A DNA stretch of 46,820 nt from Myxococcota bacterium (GTDB lineage Bacteria; Myxococcota_A; UBA9160; UBA4427), in NCBI GenBank assembly GCA_029941885.1, contig JAPYTP010000007.1, forward strand, positions 27,790-74,609, given 5' to 3'. The stretch's first letter is position 1. Every line of letters begins with the position of its first letter. The notes under the pieces are model-generated. The model was not told where the DNA came from. It made no database searches and saw only the letters and a list, made by a program, of their open reading frames with translations. The translations under genes and the position numbers were made by a program. Shown one piece after another: positions 8,923 to 17,741 of this stretch.

Positions 8923-9587
8923 TGCGACGTATTCTCCATCTCGGCCATGCCGAGAAACAGGGCATCCAGCGCTCGCTCGGCGAGGTTGTCTTCCCAGGTA
9001 AAGTCGGGCTGCGTTATGCGAAGCGAGACGAGTCCGTAGGCAAGAGCCCAGAGCATCTTTCCCGCGCTATTGGCGTCAAAGGGGCCAAGTCTTCCACTAC
9101 CACCGAAACGCTCCACGGCGTTCCCAATACAGCTCTGGACCCGATTCATCGCCTCGGGCATACGGCTCTCTCCCTTGCGCGAGAGCGTCCACATGAGGCG
9201 AGTAAAAGTCTGGTGATCCGCGCTGAATTCGAAGTAGGCCAACAGCATCGCGCGCAGATCGTTCTGGGTGTCGCCCGTCGGCTCGACCCGCTCTAGCTGG
9301 TCGGCCAGTCGCGCGACCCGTTCCTCGAGAAGGGCTTCGATCAGACCGTCCTTGTCGCCAAAATAGTGGTAGACCGTCGGCGCGGAATAACCCGAGCGAT
9401 CAGCAAGACTCCGGATCGAGAAATCCGATCCGTTCTTCTCGATCATCAGGGCTTCGGTCGCATCGAGGATCGTGCGGCGCGCTTCCTGGCGCTGACGTTC
9501 GCGGCGTTCTCCGATGCGAGGACGAGGTTGCTCGGCCGCAGCGGGCGCTACGTCCGCATCCATCGGGGTGCGGGATGACGAACTCAT
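8919..9587 (-). CDS. TetR/AcrR-family transcriptional regulator of the RND operon
   Basis: A 222-residue one-component repressor. After a disordered Pro/Arg-rich N-terminus of about 30 residues comes the helix-turn-helix domain: RRTILDATEALMIEKNG, SIRSLADRSG, then the recognition helix segment YSAPTVYHYFGDKDGL. The C-terminal half is the helical ligand and dimerisation domain. It is the first gene of the efflux operon and overlaps the adaptor gene by 4 bp, so it is likely autoregulated together with the pump through the AT-rich region upstream. No clear ribosome-binding site precedes the ATG, so weak or leaderless translation is possible. The inducer is unknown. Confidence 0.93.
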   Translation of the reverse strand: MSSSSRTPMDADVAPAAAEQPRPRIGERRERQRQEARRTILDATEALMIEKNGSDFSIRSLADRSGYSAPTVYHYFGDKDGLIEALLEERVARLADQLERVEPTGDTQNDLRAMLLAYFEFSADHQTFTRLMWTLSRKGESRMPEAMNRVQSCIGNAVERFGGSGRLGPFDANSAGKMLWALAYGLVSLRITQPDFTWEDNLAERALDALFLGMAEMENTSQ

Positions 9588-9730
9588 TTAACGGAGGCCT
9601 ATTAACTTAATGGACGATCAGTTTATTTATCAACGTTATATAGCCTTGCAATCCCGGAAATGACACCCCTCATCACACTTCGGTGTGAAATAAACGCAGT
9701 TCACCCCCTTTTGGGAGAATCTAGCCGCGA
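9588..9730 (-). promoter_or_regulatory. AT-rich control region upstream of the TetR-RND operon
   Basis: This 143-bp gap is visibly richer in A/T than its surroundings. On the minus strand a TTGATA (9633-9628) is followed 17 bp later by TTAAGT, a weak promoter-like pair. AACT/AGTT half-sites flank part of the spacer. It is the likely site of autoregulation by the TetR protein, but no textbook operator stands out. Confidence 0.4.
9673..9688. other. Hairpin with TTCG loop between nitroreductase and TetR genes
   Basis: TCACAC-TTCG-GTGTGA is a perfect 6-bp stem with a 4-base loop, about 45 bp beyond the stop of the leftward nitroreductase gene. It could stabilise or end that transcript, but no T-run follows on the minus strand, so it is not a standard intrinsic terminator. 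Confidence 0.4.
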
Positions 9731-10369
9731 TCAGGGCAGACCGTTCCAGCCGATCACCTCGGCACTCGGCTTCCGGTAGGCGGGCTTGAAGTCCGTGCCG
9801 ATCGTGTAGGCGATCGGGAAGAGCCCCACCTGCGTAAAGTGGGCCGGAATACCCAGCAATTTGGCCAGCTCCTGCTCCCGCCAGAGGTGCCCCGTCGTCC
9901 AGGCGCTCCCGAGCCCACGTGCACGCAGAGCGAGCATGAAGCTCCAGACGGGTTGGATGATGGAGCCCCAACCACTCGCCTGGAAAAACACGCTTGCCTC
10001 CTCCATTCGCCCGGCGAAGAGCGGCAGCAGCACCGCCGGTAGCCGATGGAAATTCTGGCGCAGATGCTCGACGGAGTCGCCGATCCGATCGGCGCGGGGG
10101 ACGACCGCACCGGGATAGCCCCCGGTATCGGCCATCGTCTCGATATAGTCGTCGAGTCCCCCGTTGTAGATTTCCGCGACCTTCTCGATCAACTCTGGAT
10201 CATCGATCACGATCCAACGCCAGTTGTTCATATTGCCGCCATTCGGCGCCTGGAATGCGATTTCCAGACATTCCTGGATCAGCTCGCGCGGGACCGGGCG
10301 CTCGAAGTCGAGGCGCTTTCGGACCGCACGGGTCGTCGTCAGCAGGGCATCCGGATCGAGATCGAGCAT
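9731..10369 (-). CDS. Nitroreductase-family flavoprotein
   Basis: About 212 residues from the ATG at 10369, which has GAGGAAG nine bases upstream; an in-frame ATG at 10393 has a badly spaced site. The family's FMN-binding N-terminal motif RAVRKRLDFERPVP is followed by APNGGNMNNWRWIVIDDPE, which matches the usual A-P-S-(G/x)-x-N-x-Q-x-W segment. A second conserved part, RGLGSAWTTGHLWREQELAKLLGIP, matches the helix lining the FMN pocket. Members reduce nitro groups, quinones or enones using NAD(P)H; some act in catabolic pathways. The gene diverges from the CoA-transferase with about 150 bp between starts. Confidence 0.88.
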   Translation of the reverse strand: MLDLDPDALLTTTRAVRKRLDFERPVPRELIQECLEIAFQAPNGGNMNNWRWIVIDDPELIEKVAEIYNGGLDDYIETMADTGGYPGAVVPRADRIGDSVEHLRQNFHRLPAVLLPLFAGRMEEASVFFQASGWGSIIQPVWSFMLALRARGLGSAWTTGHLWREQELAKLLGIPAHFTQVGLFPIAYTIGTDFKPAYRKPSAEVIGWNGLP

Positions 10370-10517
10370 CGACTTCTTCCTCTCGGCGCCCATCCTCTCG
10401 GCGCTGGGCGAGGGCGACGCCGGGTCGCCGGTTGCGGCCCTTGATGGTGACCAATTCGGGTTCGATCTGCACCATAATGCGGGGGGTTCTCCATTCGGTC
10501 CCGAGCGAGGTCACACC

Positions 10518-12956
10518 ATGCTCTCCCATCTTCGCGTCCTCGACCTGACCGACGGCGGTGCCAGCATCGCGGGTCGGATCCTGGCCGACCTCGGCGCGGA
10601 GGTCGTCCTCCTCGAACCACCGCCTGGGGTCGCCTCCCGGCGGCTCGGCCCCTTCGCGGGCGATGTCGAAGATCTCGAGAGAAGCCTCGAATTCTGGGCG
10701 AATCACCGCGGAAAACGCTCGGCCCGCATCGATCTCGATCAGCGGGCCGGGTGCGACGCGTTGCGTCGGCTGATTCGGGGGGCCGATGTCTGGATCGAGG
10801 ACCGCTCCTTCGCAGGGCTCGTCGACGCGGGTTTCGACGCCGCAACGCTCGCAAGCCTCAATCCCGGAATCGTTCATGCGGCCGTCACGGCCTTCGGCGA
10901 GACCGGCCCGAAATCCGACTGGGCCGCGACGGATCTGATCGTGACGGCCGCTTCCCACGCGCTCTGGATGACCGGAGACTCCGATCGAGCGCCGCTTAGC
11001 TGTTCCGTCCCCCAGGCCTTCTTGCATGCCGGCGGCGAAGCCGCGAGTGCGATCATGATCGCGCTCGCCGAGCGCGAACGGTCCGGGCTCGGCCAACGCA
11101 TCGACGTCTCAGCCCAGACTGCCATGATGGCCAGTACGCAGAGCGGCATCCTTGCCCACGGCTGGAATGCGGACGAAATGTCGCGCTCCGGCGGCGGAGT
11201 GGCCGTCGGCGCCTATCGCCTTCGCTTCATCTACGAATGCCTCGACGGTTATGTCAATCTCACGTTGCTCTTCGGTGAACCGATCGGCCACGCGACAGCG
11301 CGGTTCTTCCAGTGGATGGACGAAGAGGGCTATTCGAACGACGCCATCCGGAACGAGGACTGGGTTCGCTACGGCGTCAAATTCCTCAGCGGCGGCGTCA
11401 GCCTCGAAGCACACGAAGCCATGATGGATTCGATCGAGCGCTTCACCCGGACGAAGACGAAGGCGCAGTTCTTCATGGCCGCGTTCGAGCGAAAGCTTCT
11501 CATCGTTCCGCTCTCGGATTGTCACGACCTCGTCGAGTCGGACCAACTCGCGGATCGCGGATTCTGGGCGCCGATGAAGCTTCCCCAGGTCGGCCGCGAG
11601 ATCCTGCATCCGGGGCCCTTCGCGAAGTTCAGCGCCACCCCACTCGAAATCCAGACGCCACCGCCCATCCTCGGCGAGTTCGACCCGGAGCTCGCAGCCA
11701 TGGGCGAACGAGCGCCGGCGGTCCAGCGCGAGTCCGACCCCAACATCCTCCGCAGGCCCCCTCTCGAGGGTCTGAAGGTCCTCGACTTCACCTGGGTCTA
11801 CGCAGGCCCCGCCGTCACCCGGCAACTCGCGGAATACGGCGCAACCGTCATCAAGGTCGAATCGACGACGGCCCACGACGCCCTACGAGCCAACGGCCCC
11901 TTCAAGGACGGCCTACCGGGCGGCGACCGCTCGGCCAATTTTTCGAACGTGAACCTCGGCAAGCGGAGTATCGGGCTCAACATGAAGACGCCGGAAGGCG
12001 TCGATCTGGCGCTTGCGCTGATTGACTGGGCCGATGTCGTCGTCGAAAATTTCTCGCCCAGGGCGATGAAATCCTGGGGCCTCGACTGGGAGACCCTGCG
12101 TCTGCGCAAGCCCGATCTCGTCATGCTCTCGAGTTCGCTCTCGGGCGCGACCGGCCCCCAGGCGATGCTCGCCGGGTACGGAACCATGGGCTCTGCACTC
12201 GCCGGTTTCGGTTTCGTCACGGGCTGGCCGGACCGGCGCCCCGCCGCGCCCTATATGGCCTACACAGACTACGTGTCGCCGCGTTTCGCGACCCCGGCGC
12301 TGCTCGCTGCCCTCGACCACACACGTCGGACGGGGATCGGCCAACACATCGATCTCTCCCAGGCCGAATGTTCGATCCACTTTCTGGGCTCTGCACTCCT
12401 CGAATACACCGTCAACGAACGGATTCCCCAAGCCCGGGGCAACGCCTCTCCGCACTACGCACCCTCCGGCGTCTATCCGACCCGCGGCGAAGAACGCTGG
12501 CTGGCGATCGCAGCGCCCGAGGATCGGATTTGGGATGCGCTCGATGCGCTCGCTGGTCTTGGCTGGGGAGAGAACACACGATTCGCGAGCTCCGCTGCAC
12601 GACGACAGAATTCCGCTGCGCTCGACGAGGCGATCGGGCGCTGGACCCTCGAGTCGTCCGTCGAGGATCTCGAAGCTCGACTCCAATCCGCGGGTATCCC
12701 CGCACATCGCGTTACCACCTCCCGGGACGCATTCGAGGATCCTCAACTCCTGGCACGGGGACACTTCGTTTCGATCGAGTACGCACAGGTGGGCTCGGTT
12801 CCCTATGAGAAGAGTCGTGCGAACCTCTCTGCGACCCCCGCCGACCTGCGCCCATGCCCAACGCTCGGCCAACACAATCAGGAGATCCTGTCCGATATTC
12901 TTGGGCTCTCCGACGACGAAGTGACGAATCTCGTGATCGCCGGCGCGATCGAATAG
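10518..12956 (+). CDS. Two-domain class III (CaiB/BaiF) acyl-CoA transferase
   Basis: 812 residues from the ATG at 10518, with GCGAGG seven bases upstream; the frame is open further upstream but that part overlaps the nitroreductase gene and has no family match. Two CaiB/BaiF units lie in tandem. Residues 1 to about 405 begin LRVLDLTDGGASIAGRILAD; residues about 414-812 begin LKVLDFTWVYAGPAVTRQLAE. The second unit has Asp584 in YTDYVSP at the position of the catalytic Asp. The first unit has VPQAFLH in the equivalent place, with no Asp. Such enzymes move CoA between carboxylic acids. A 10-bp gap links it to the acyl-CoA carboxylase gene, so the pair probably act in sequence: activate an acid as a CoA ester, then carboxylate it. 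Confidence 0.9.
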   Translation: MLSHLRVLDLTDGGASIAGRILADLGAEVVLLEPPPGVASRRLGPFAGDVEDLERSLEFWANHRGKRSARIDLDQRAGCDALRRLIRGADVWIEDRSFAGLVDAGFDAATLASLNPGIVHAAVTAFGETGPKSDWAATDLIVTAASHALWMTGDSDRAPLSCSVPQAFLHAGGEAASAIMIALAERERSGLGQRIDVSAQTAMMASTQSGILAHGWNADEMSRSGGGVAVGAYRLRFIYECLDGYVNLTLLFGEPIGHATARFFQWMDEEGYSNDAIRNEDWVRYGVKFLSGGVSLEAHEAMMDSIERFTRTKTKAQFFMAAFERKLLIVPLSDCHDLVESDQLADRGFWAPMKLPQVGREILHPGPFAKFSATPLEIQTPPPILGEFDPELAAMGERAPAVQRESDPNILRRPPLEGLKVLDFTWVYAGPAVTRQLAEYGATVIKVESTTAHDALRANGPFKDGLPGGDRSANFSNVNLGKRSIGLNMKTPEGVDLALALIDWADVVVENFSPRAMKSWGLDWETLRLRKPDLVMLSSSLSGATGPQAMLAGYGTMGSALAGFGFVTGWPDRRPAAPYMAYTDYVSPRFATPALLAALDHTRRTGIGQHIDLSQAECSIHFLGSALLEYTVNERIPQARGNASPHYAPSGVYPTRGEERWLAIAAPEDRIWDALDALAGLGWGENTRFASSAARRQNSAALDEAIGRWTLESSVEDLEARLQSAGIPAHRVTTSRDAFEDPQLLARGHFVSIEYAQVGSVPYEKSRANLSATPADLRPCPTLGQHNQEILSDILGLSDDEVTNLVIAGAIE

Positions 12957-12966
12957 GAAGATACCG

Positions 12967-15900
12967 ATGCACCGTCTGCTGATCGCGAACCGGGGCGAGA
13001 TCGCCCTCCGAATCGTGCGCACCGCGCGCGAACTCGGCTACGAGACCGTCGCCATCCACTCGCCGGAGGACTCGGAACTCGCGGCTGGCTATGCTGCGGA
13101 CCTGCTCGTGCCTCTCGCCGGCCGTGGGGCGGCCGCCTACCTCGACATCGAGGACCTGATGCGGATCGCCAACGAACACGCCTGCGATTCGCTGCATCCG
13201 GGCTACGGCTTTCTGAGTGAGAGCGCCGAACTCGCGGGGGCGTGCGAATCGGCGAACGTCGACTTCGTTGGACCCCGAAAGAGTGTGCTCGAACTCTTCG
13301 GCAACAAAGCAAGAGCACGCGCCCTCGCGAGCGAGCTCGGGATTCCGGTCGTCCCTGGCATTCCCGCACCCGCCACCCTCGAGCAGGCTCGAGCCTTCCT
13401 CGAGGCCCAGCCCCCCAATACCGCGATCCTGCTCAAGGCGGTGGCCGGCGGCGGCGGGCGAGGAATGCGCCGTATCGACCGGGCCGATGACCTCCCCGAG
13501 GCCTTCGCTCGGTGTGAGTCCGAGGCCGCTCGATCCTTCGGCACGGGCGAGCTTTTCGCCGAGCGGGTCGTCGAGAACGCGCGACATATCGAAATCCAGA
13601 TCGTGGCCGACACCCTCGGCGGCACGAGCCATCTCTGGGAGCGCGACTGCACGCTCCAGCGACGACACCAGAAACTCGTCGAAATCGCGCCCGCCCCGAC
13701 CCTCGACGCCGCGCTTCGTGAGAGTCTGCTCGACGCTGCCATCACCCTCGCCAGGGCGGCCAACTACACGGGCGTCGGAACGTTCGAATTCTTGTTGAGC
13801 GGTGAAGACGACTTCTTCTTCATGGAGACCAACCCGCGAATCCAGGTTGAACATACGGTGACGGAAGAAGTCACGGGAGTCGATCTCGTCGAGATCCAAC
13901 TCGGCATCAGCGCCGGAAGATCCCTGAAGGACCTCGGTGTTGCCGATTCGCCGTCGACGCGAGGCCATGCCATCCAGCTTCGGGTGCTGGCCGAGACGGT
14001 CGATTCGGATGGGCAGCCGCGGCCGAGTGGTGAAACGATCACCATCTTCGACGCCCCGACGGGCCCGGGCATCCGTGTCGACACCGCTTTCCGTCCTGGT
14101 CTTGCGGCTCATCCGGCGTTCGACTCCCTGGTCGCAAAACTCATCGTCTCGAGTGCCGACCCGGATTACGCCCGAACGATCCGCCGGGCGAAGCGAGCGC
14201 TCGCCGATTTCGCGATCGAAGGGCCGCGAACCAATCTCCATTTCCTCGCCGCACTGATCGATCGTCCGGAATTTTCGGCCAACGCCGTCACGACGTCCTT
14301 CGTCGGTGATCATGCGGGAGAACTCGCCGAAGACGCGGCCCGCCGGACCGCATCGAGCCGAATCGACACGAACACGACCGCGTCTCCGCATGCGAGACCC
14401 GAACCCGACCTGGCACCCGGAACTGCCGCGATCCGGGCCCCCCTGATCGGGACGGTGCTCGAGATCGTGGTCGCGGACGGTGAATCGGTCGCGATTGGAC
14501 AGCCGATCTGCATCCTCGAGTCGATGAAGATGGAACATGTCGTCGAGTCGAAATCGAGTGGAAAGATCTCGGGAGTCTTCGTCGCCAGCGGCGACGTCGT
14601 CGCCGAAGGTGCCCTTCTGGCAGGCGTCCTCGGGGAAGGCAGCGAAGATCGAAGCGAAGGCGCGGCGATCGTTCGAGATCTCGACGAGATCCGCCCCGAT
14701 CTCGCCGCTGTCCAGGCCCGCCACGAATTGCTCGAAGATGAGAATCGACCGGAAGCCGTCGAGCGGCGACGCAGCCGAGGACAGAGGACGGCAAGGGAAA
14801 ACCTCACCGCCTTGTGTGACGAAGACAGCTTCACCGAGTATGGAGCACTCGCGATCGCCGCCATGCGCAAGGTCCGTCCCCTCGACGAACTGCAACGGAA
14901 GACGCCCGGGGACGCCATCATCACGGGCATGGCCTCGGTCAACGCCGATCTCGTCGGTGCCGAGAACGCGCGCTGCGCGATCCTCGTCGTGGATGCGACG
15001 GTGCTCGCCGGCACGCAGGGATTCTTCCATCATCAGAAGATCGACCGGATCCTCGAACTCGCCGAACACGCGGGGACACCCATCGTCTTCTTTCCGGAGG
15101 GCGGGGGCGGGCGACCCAACGACACGGACGCGAGCGACGTCTTCGTCGCGGGCCTCAATATCACGAGCTTCCATGCGTTCGCGCGGCTATCGGGCAAGGT
15201 TCCACGCGTGAGCATCGTCTCGGGCTTCTGTTTCGCGGGCAGCGCCGCCTTCGCCGGCTGCGCGGATGTGATCATCGCCACCCGGAACACCAGCCTGGGC
15301 ATGGGCGGACCCGCGATGATCGAGGGGGGGGGCCTCGGCGTCCACGCGCCGGAAGACGTCGGTCCGATGTCCGTCCAGGAGCGCAACGGCGTGGTCGATC
15401 TGCTGGTCGAGGACGAGGTCGAAGCCGTGCAAGCGGCGAAGCAATACCTCTCGTATTTCCAGGGCCCCGTCACCGGATGGACTTCCCCGGACCAGCGCGA
15501 ACTGCGCCATGTCATCCCCGAAAACCGTCGCAGGATCTACGACGTTCGACGGGTGATCGACGGACTATGCGACGAGGGATCGGTCTTGGAGCTGCGCCGT
15601 GCTTATGGCGTCGGCATGATCACGGCCCTGGTCCGGATCGAAGGCCGCCCACTCGGCCTGATCGCGAACGATCCGACCCATCTCGGGGGAGCGATCGACG
15701 ACGTCGGGGCCGAAAAGGCGGCGCGCTTCCTGCAGCTCTGCGACGCCTTCGGCCTGCCGGTCTTGTCGCTCTGCGACACACCGGGCTTCATGGTCGGCCC
15801 CGAGATTGAGAAACGCGGCCAGGTCCGCAAGGTCTCGCGACTCTTCGTCGTCGGCGCGACCCTCTCGGTCCCCCTCTTTTGTGTGATCACCCGAAAGGGG

Positions 15901-16242
15901 TATGGGCTCGGTGCGCAGGCGATGGCGGGGGGCTCCTTCGCGGCCCCCTTCGACATCGTCGCCTGGCCCACGGGCGAAATCGGAGGCATGGGTCTCGAAG
16001 GGGCGGTTCGCCTCGGCTTCAAGAAGAAGCTGGATGCTCTCGAGGACGAATCCGAAAGGACCGCGCTCTTCGATAAACTCGTCGGCGTCATGTACGAGAA
16101 GGGAAAGGCGCTGAATGCAGCGAGTCAGCTCGAGTTCGATGCGGTGATCGATCCCGCCGAGACGCGCGAGAGAATCCTGCGTGGGCTCACCGCCTACGGA
16201 CCGATCGCGCGCGGATCGCGCGGATTCGTCGATACCTGGTAG
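12967..16242 (+). CDS. Single-chain biotin-dependent acyl-CoA carboxylase (BC-BCCP-CT fusion)
   Basis: 1091 residues carrying all three activities of an acetyl/propionyl/long-chain acyl-CoA carboxylase. Biotin carboxylase spans about 1-445: MHRLLIANRGEIALRI start, ATP-grasp loop AGGGGRGM near 160-167, ETNPRIQVEHTVTE near 287-300. The biotinyl domain spans about 487-556 with the attachment Lys521 in ILESMKMEH. The carboxyltransferase spans about 570-1091, with N-terminal (VDATVLAGTQGFFHHQK) and C-terminal (DTPGFMVGPEIEKRG) halves, the second holding the GG-rich oxyanion region. Most bacteria split these over separate genes; single-chain forms are known as long-chain acyl-CoA carboxylases. AGGAAG precedes the ATG, and the gene follows the CoA-transferase by 10 bp. 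Substrate chain length cannot be told. Confidence 0.94.
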   Translation: MHRLLIANRGEIALRIVRTARELGYETVAIHSPEDSELAAGYAADLLVPLAGRGAAAYLDIEDLMRIANEHACDSLHPGYGFLSESAELAGACESANVDFVGPRKSVLELFGNKARARALASELGIPVVPGIPAPATLEQARAFLEAQPPNTAILLKAVAGGGGRGMRRIDRADDLPEAFARCESEAARSFGTGELFAERVVENARHIEIQIVADTLGGTSHLWERDCTLQRRHQKLVEIAPAPTLDAALRESLLDAAITLARAANYTGVGTFEFLLSGEDDFFFMETNPRIQVEHTVTEEVTGVDLVEIQLGISAGRSLKDLGVADSPSTRGHAIQLRVLAETVDSDGQPRPSGETITIFDAPTGPGIRVDTAFRPGLAAHPAFDSLVAKLIVSSADPDYARTIRRAKRALADFAIEGPRTNLHFLAALIDRPEFSANAVTTSFVGDHAGELAEDAARRTASSRIDTNTTASPHARPEPDLAPGTAAIRAPLIGTVLEIVVADGESVAIGQPICILESMKMEHVVESKSSGKISGVFVASGDVVAEGALLAGVLGEGSEDRSEGAAIVRDLDEIRPDLAAVQARHELLEDENRPEAVERRRSRGQRTARENLTALCDEDSFTEYGALAIAAMRKVRPLDELQRKTPGDAIITGMASVNADLVGAENARCAILVVDATVLAGTQGFFHHQKIDRILELAEHAGTPIVFFPEGGGGRPNDTDASDVFVAGLNITSFHAFARLSGKVPRVSIVSGFCFAGSAAFAGCADVIIATRNTSLGMGGPAMIEGGGLGVHAPEDVGPMSVQERNGVVDLLVEDEVEAVQAAKQYLSYFQGPVTGWTSPDQRELRHVIPENRRRIYDVRRVIDGLCDEGSVLELRRAYGVGMITALVRIEGRPLGLIANDPTHLGGAIDDVGAEKAARFLQLCDAFGLPVLSLCDTPGFMVGPEIEKRGQVRKVSRLFVVGATLSVPLFCVITRKGYGLGAQAMAGGSFAAPFDIVAWPTGEIGGMGLEGAVRLGFKKKLDALEDESERTALFDKLVGVMYEKGKALNAASQLEFDAVIDPAETRERILRGLTAYGPIARGSRGFVDTW

Positions 16243-16308
16243 GCCCCCGACCCACGCGCCCAACCCAACCATCCCACTCGGACGTCCAGCCGATCGGAGC
16301 CCCGATTC

Positions 16309-17187
16309 ATGTCCCGCCCCGCCCCTCGTCCGACGCTCGTGACCGGCTGCTCGTCCGGAATCGGTCGGGCCATCGCCTTGCGCCTCGCCCACGAAGGCTG
16401 GCCAGTCTACGCCAGCGCTCGCCGCATCGACGCGATTGCCGATCTCGCGGAAGCCGGCTGTCAGTTGCTCTCTCTCGATGTCACCGACGAGGCCTCACGA
16501 TGCGCGGCGGTGGCGCGAGTCGAAGCCGACCATGGGGCCGTGGGTGCGCTCGTCAACAACGCGGGCTTCGGCCAGCAGGGTCCACTCGAAGAAACCCCCC
16601 TCTCGATCATGCGTGCCCAATTCGAGACCAACGTCTTCGCGGCCATCTCGCTCTGCCAACTGGTCCTGCCCGGAATGCGGCGGAAACACGCGGGGCGAAT
16701 CGTCAACGTGTCGAGCATGGGGGGACGTCTCAGCTTCCCGGGTGGCGCCGCCTATCACGGCTCGAAGCATGCGCTCGAGTCGATGACCGACGTACTTCGA
16801 TTCGAAGTTGCGGGATTCGGCATCGCTGTGGTCATCGTTGAGCCCGGCCCCACCCGCACGGAATTCGGCGTGGCCTCGGTGCGATCGCTCGACGCGCTTC
16901 CGCGCTCCGCAGACGGCGCGTACGACGCCTTTCGAGCGGGAATTCGTCGCGCCCTCGAGTCGACCTTCGAGGCGCCCGGCCCCGGCGCCTCCCTCCCCGA
17001 GGATGTCGCCGATGCGGTCTGGACCGGGCTCTCCGCGCAGGATCCCGAACCCAGGGTCGTCGTCGGAGAGATGGCGCGCCAATTGATCGAACAGAAGGAA
17101 AAGGGGTCGGCCCGCGACTGGGATCGCGTGGTCGCGGGAATGTACCCGCGACCGGGAATCGACGGAACGAAGGAAGATGTAGGCTGA
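16309..17187 (+). CDS. Short-chain dehydrogenase/reductase (SDR)
   Basis: A 292-residue classical SDR. The cofactor motif TGCSSGIG lies near the N-terminus, followed by NNAGFG, the catalytic Ser in NVSSMGG and the Tyr-Lys pair in AYHGSKHALES. The PGPTRTEF segment after the sixth strand is typical. The long C-terminus (RQLIEQKEKGSARDW) resembles retinol/steroid-type and bacterial oxidoreductase SDRs. It follows the acyl-CoA carboxylase by 66 bp on the same strand and is probably co-transcribed. The likely role is NAD(P)-dependent oxidation or reduction of a hydroxyl or keto group; the substrate is unknown. Confidence 0.9.
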   Translation: MSRPAPRPTLVTGCSSGIGRAIALRLAHEGWPVYASARRIDAIADLAEAGCQLLSLDVTDEASRCAAVARVEADHGAVGALVNNAGFGQQGPLEETPLSIMRAQFETNVFAAISLCQLVLPGMRRKHAGRIVNVSSMGGRLSFPGGAAYHGSKHALESMTDVLRFEVAGFGIAVVIVEPGPTRTEFGVASVRSLDALPRSADGAYDAFRAGIRRALESTFEAPGPGASLPEDVADAVWTGLSAQDPEPRVVVGEMARQLIEQKEKGSARDWDRVVAGMYPRPGIDGTKEDVG

Positions 17188-17282
17188 GGGCGTGTATCGC
17201 GCGGACTTGCCCTCGACCGTCCAGCCTCCAAACGGTAATCCCCGACCTAGGATGATCGACCCACCGATTCACTGGAGAAGCC

Positions 17283-17735
17283 ATGAAAGACCGACGCTAC
17301 TCGCTCGAGGAGATCCAGGATCGCTTCGCCATCATGGACCTCTACGATCGACAGCTCGCCGCCGCGGAAGCCTTCGATTTCGAGCGCTACGACACGACCT
17401 TCGCGGTCGATGCACGCCTCGATCTCTCGGCATTCGGACTGCCCGCCTGCGGTTATCCCGAATATCGCGCGTGGTTGGCGGACCTCGAAGATACGATGGT
17501 GGCGGCACAGCGGATCACGGGCGGACTGCGCCTCACCCTCGACGGCGAGCGGGCCACGTCGCGAGTTCCCGTCGCATGCCACGTCCAGATGCGCGTCGGA
17601 TCGGAGGTCCGCCTCACCCATACGGGTATTTTCTACAACGATATCCTCGAGAAGCGCGAGCTGGGATGGCGAATCGTCGAGCGGGTCGAAGAATTGGCCT
17701 GGGCTGCACAGGACGACGACCCTGGTCGACCCTGA
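17283..17735 (+). CDS. SnoaL-like / nuclear transport factor 2 fold protein
   Basis: A 150-residue single-domain protein of the alpha+beta barrel (NTF2-like) type. The helical start (SLEEIQDRFAIMDLYDRQLAAAEAF) is followed by FDFERYDTTFAVDARLDLS and a beta sheet ending in GWRIVERVEELAW, all in the order seen in SnoaL-like proteins. Members act as isomerases, hydratases, dehydratases or ring-hydroxylase small subunits; nothing here fixes which. GGAGAAG precedes the ATG. It is the last gene of the rightward set and ends 6 bp from the end of the convergent VOC gene. Confidence 0.82.
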   Translation: MKDRRYSLEEIQDRFAIMDLYDRQLAAAEAFDFERYDTTFAVDARLDLSAFGLPACGYPEYRAWLADLEDTMVAAQRITGGLRLTLDGERATSRVPVACHVQMRVGSEVRLTHTGIFYNDILEKRELGWRIVERVEELAWAAQDDDPGRP

Positions 17736-17741
17736 TCCGAT

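Noticed and set aside
10224..10517. N-terminal extension of the CoA-transferase
   Set aside because: The extra 98 codons overlap the nitroreductase gene and do not resemble CaiB/BaiF proteins; ATG 10518 has a good ribosome site and starts at the family N-terminus.
12712..15174. Very long open frame on the minus strand opposite the CoA-transferase/carboxylase genes
   Set aside because: It is antisense to two clearly identified genes, has an Arg/Asp/Gly-rich composition typical of GC-rich antisense frames, and shows no domain.
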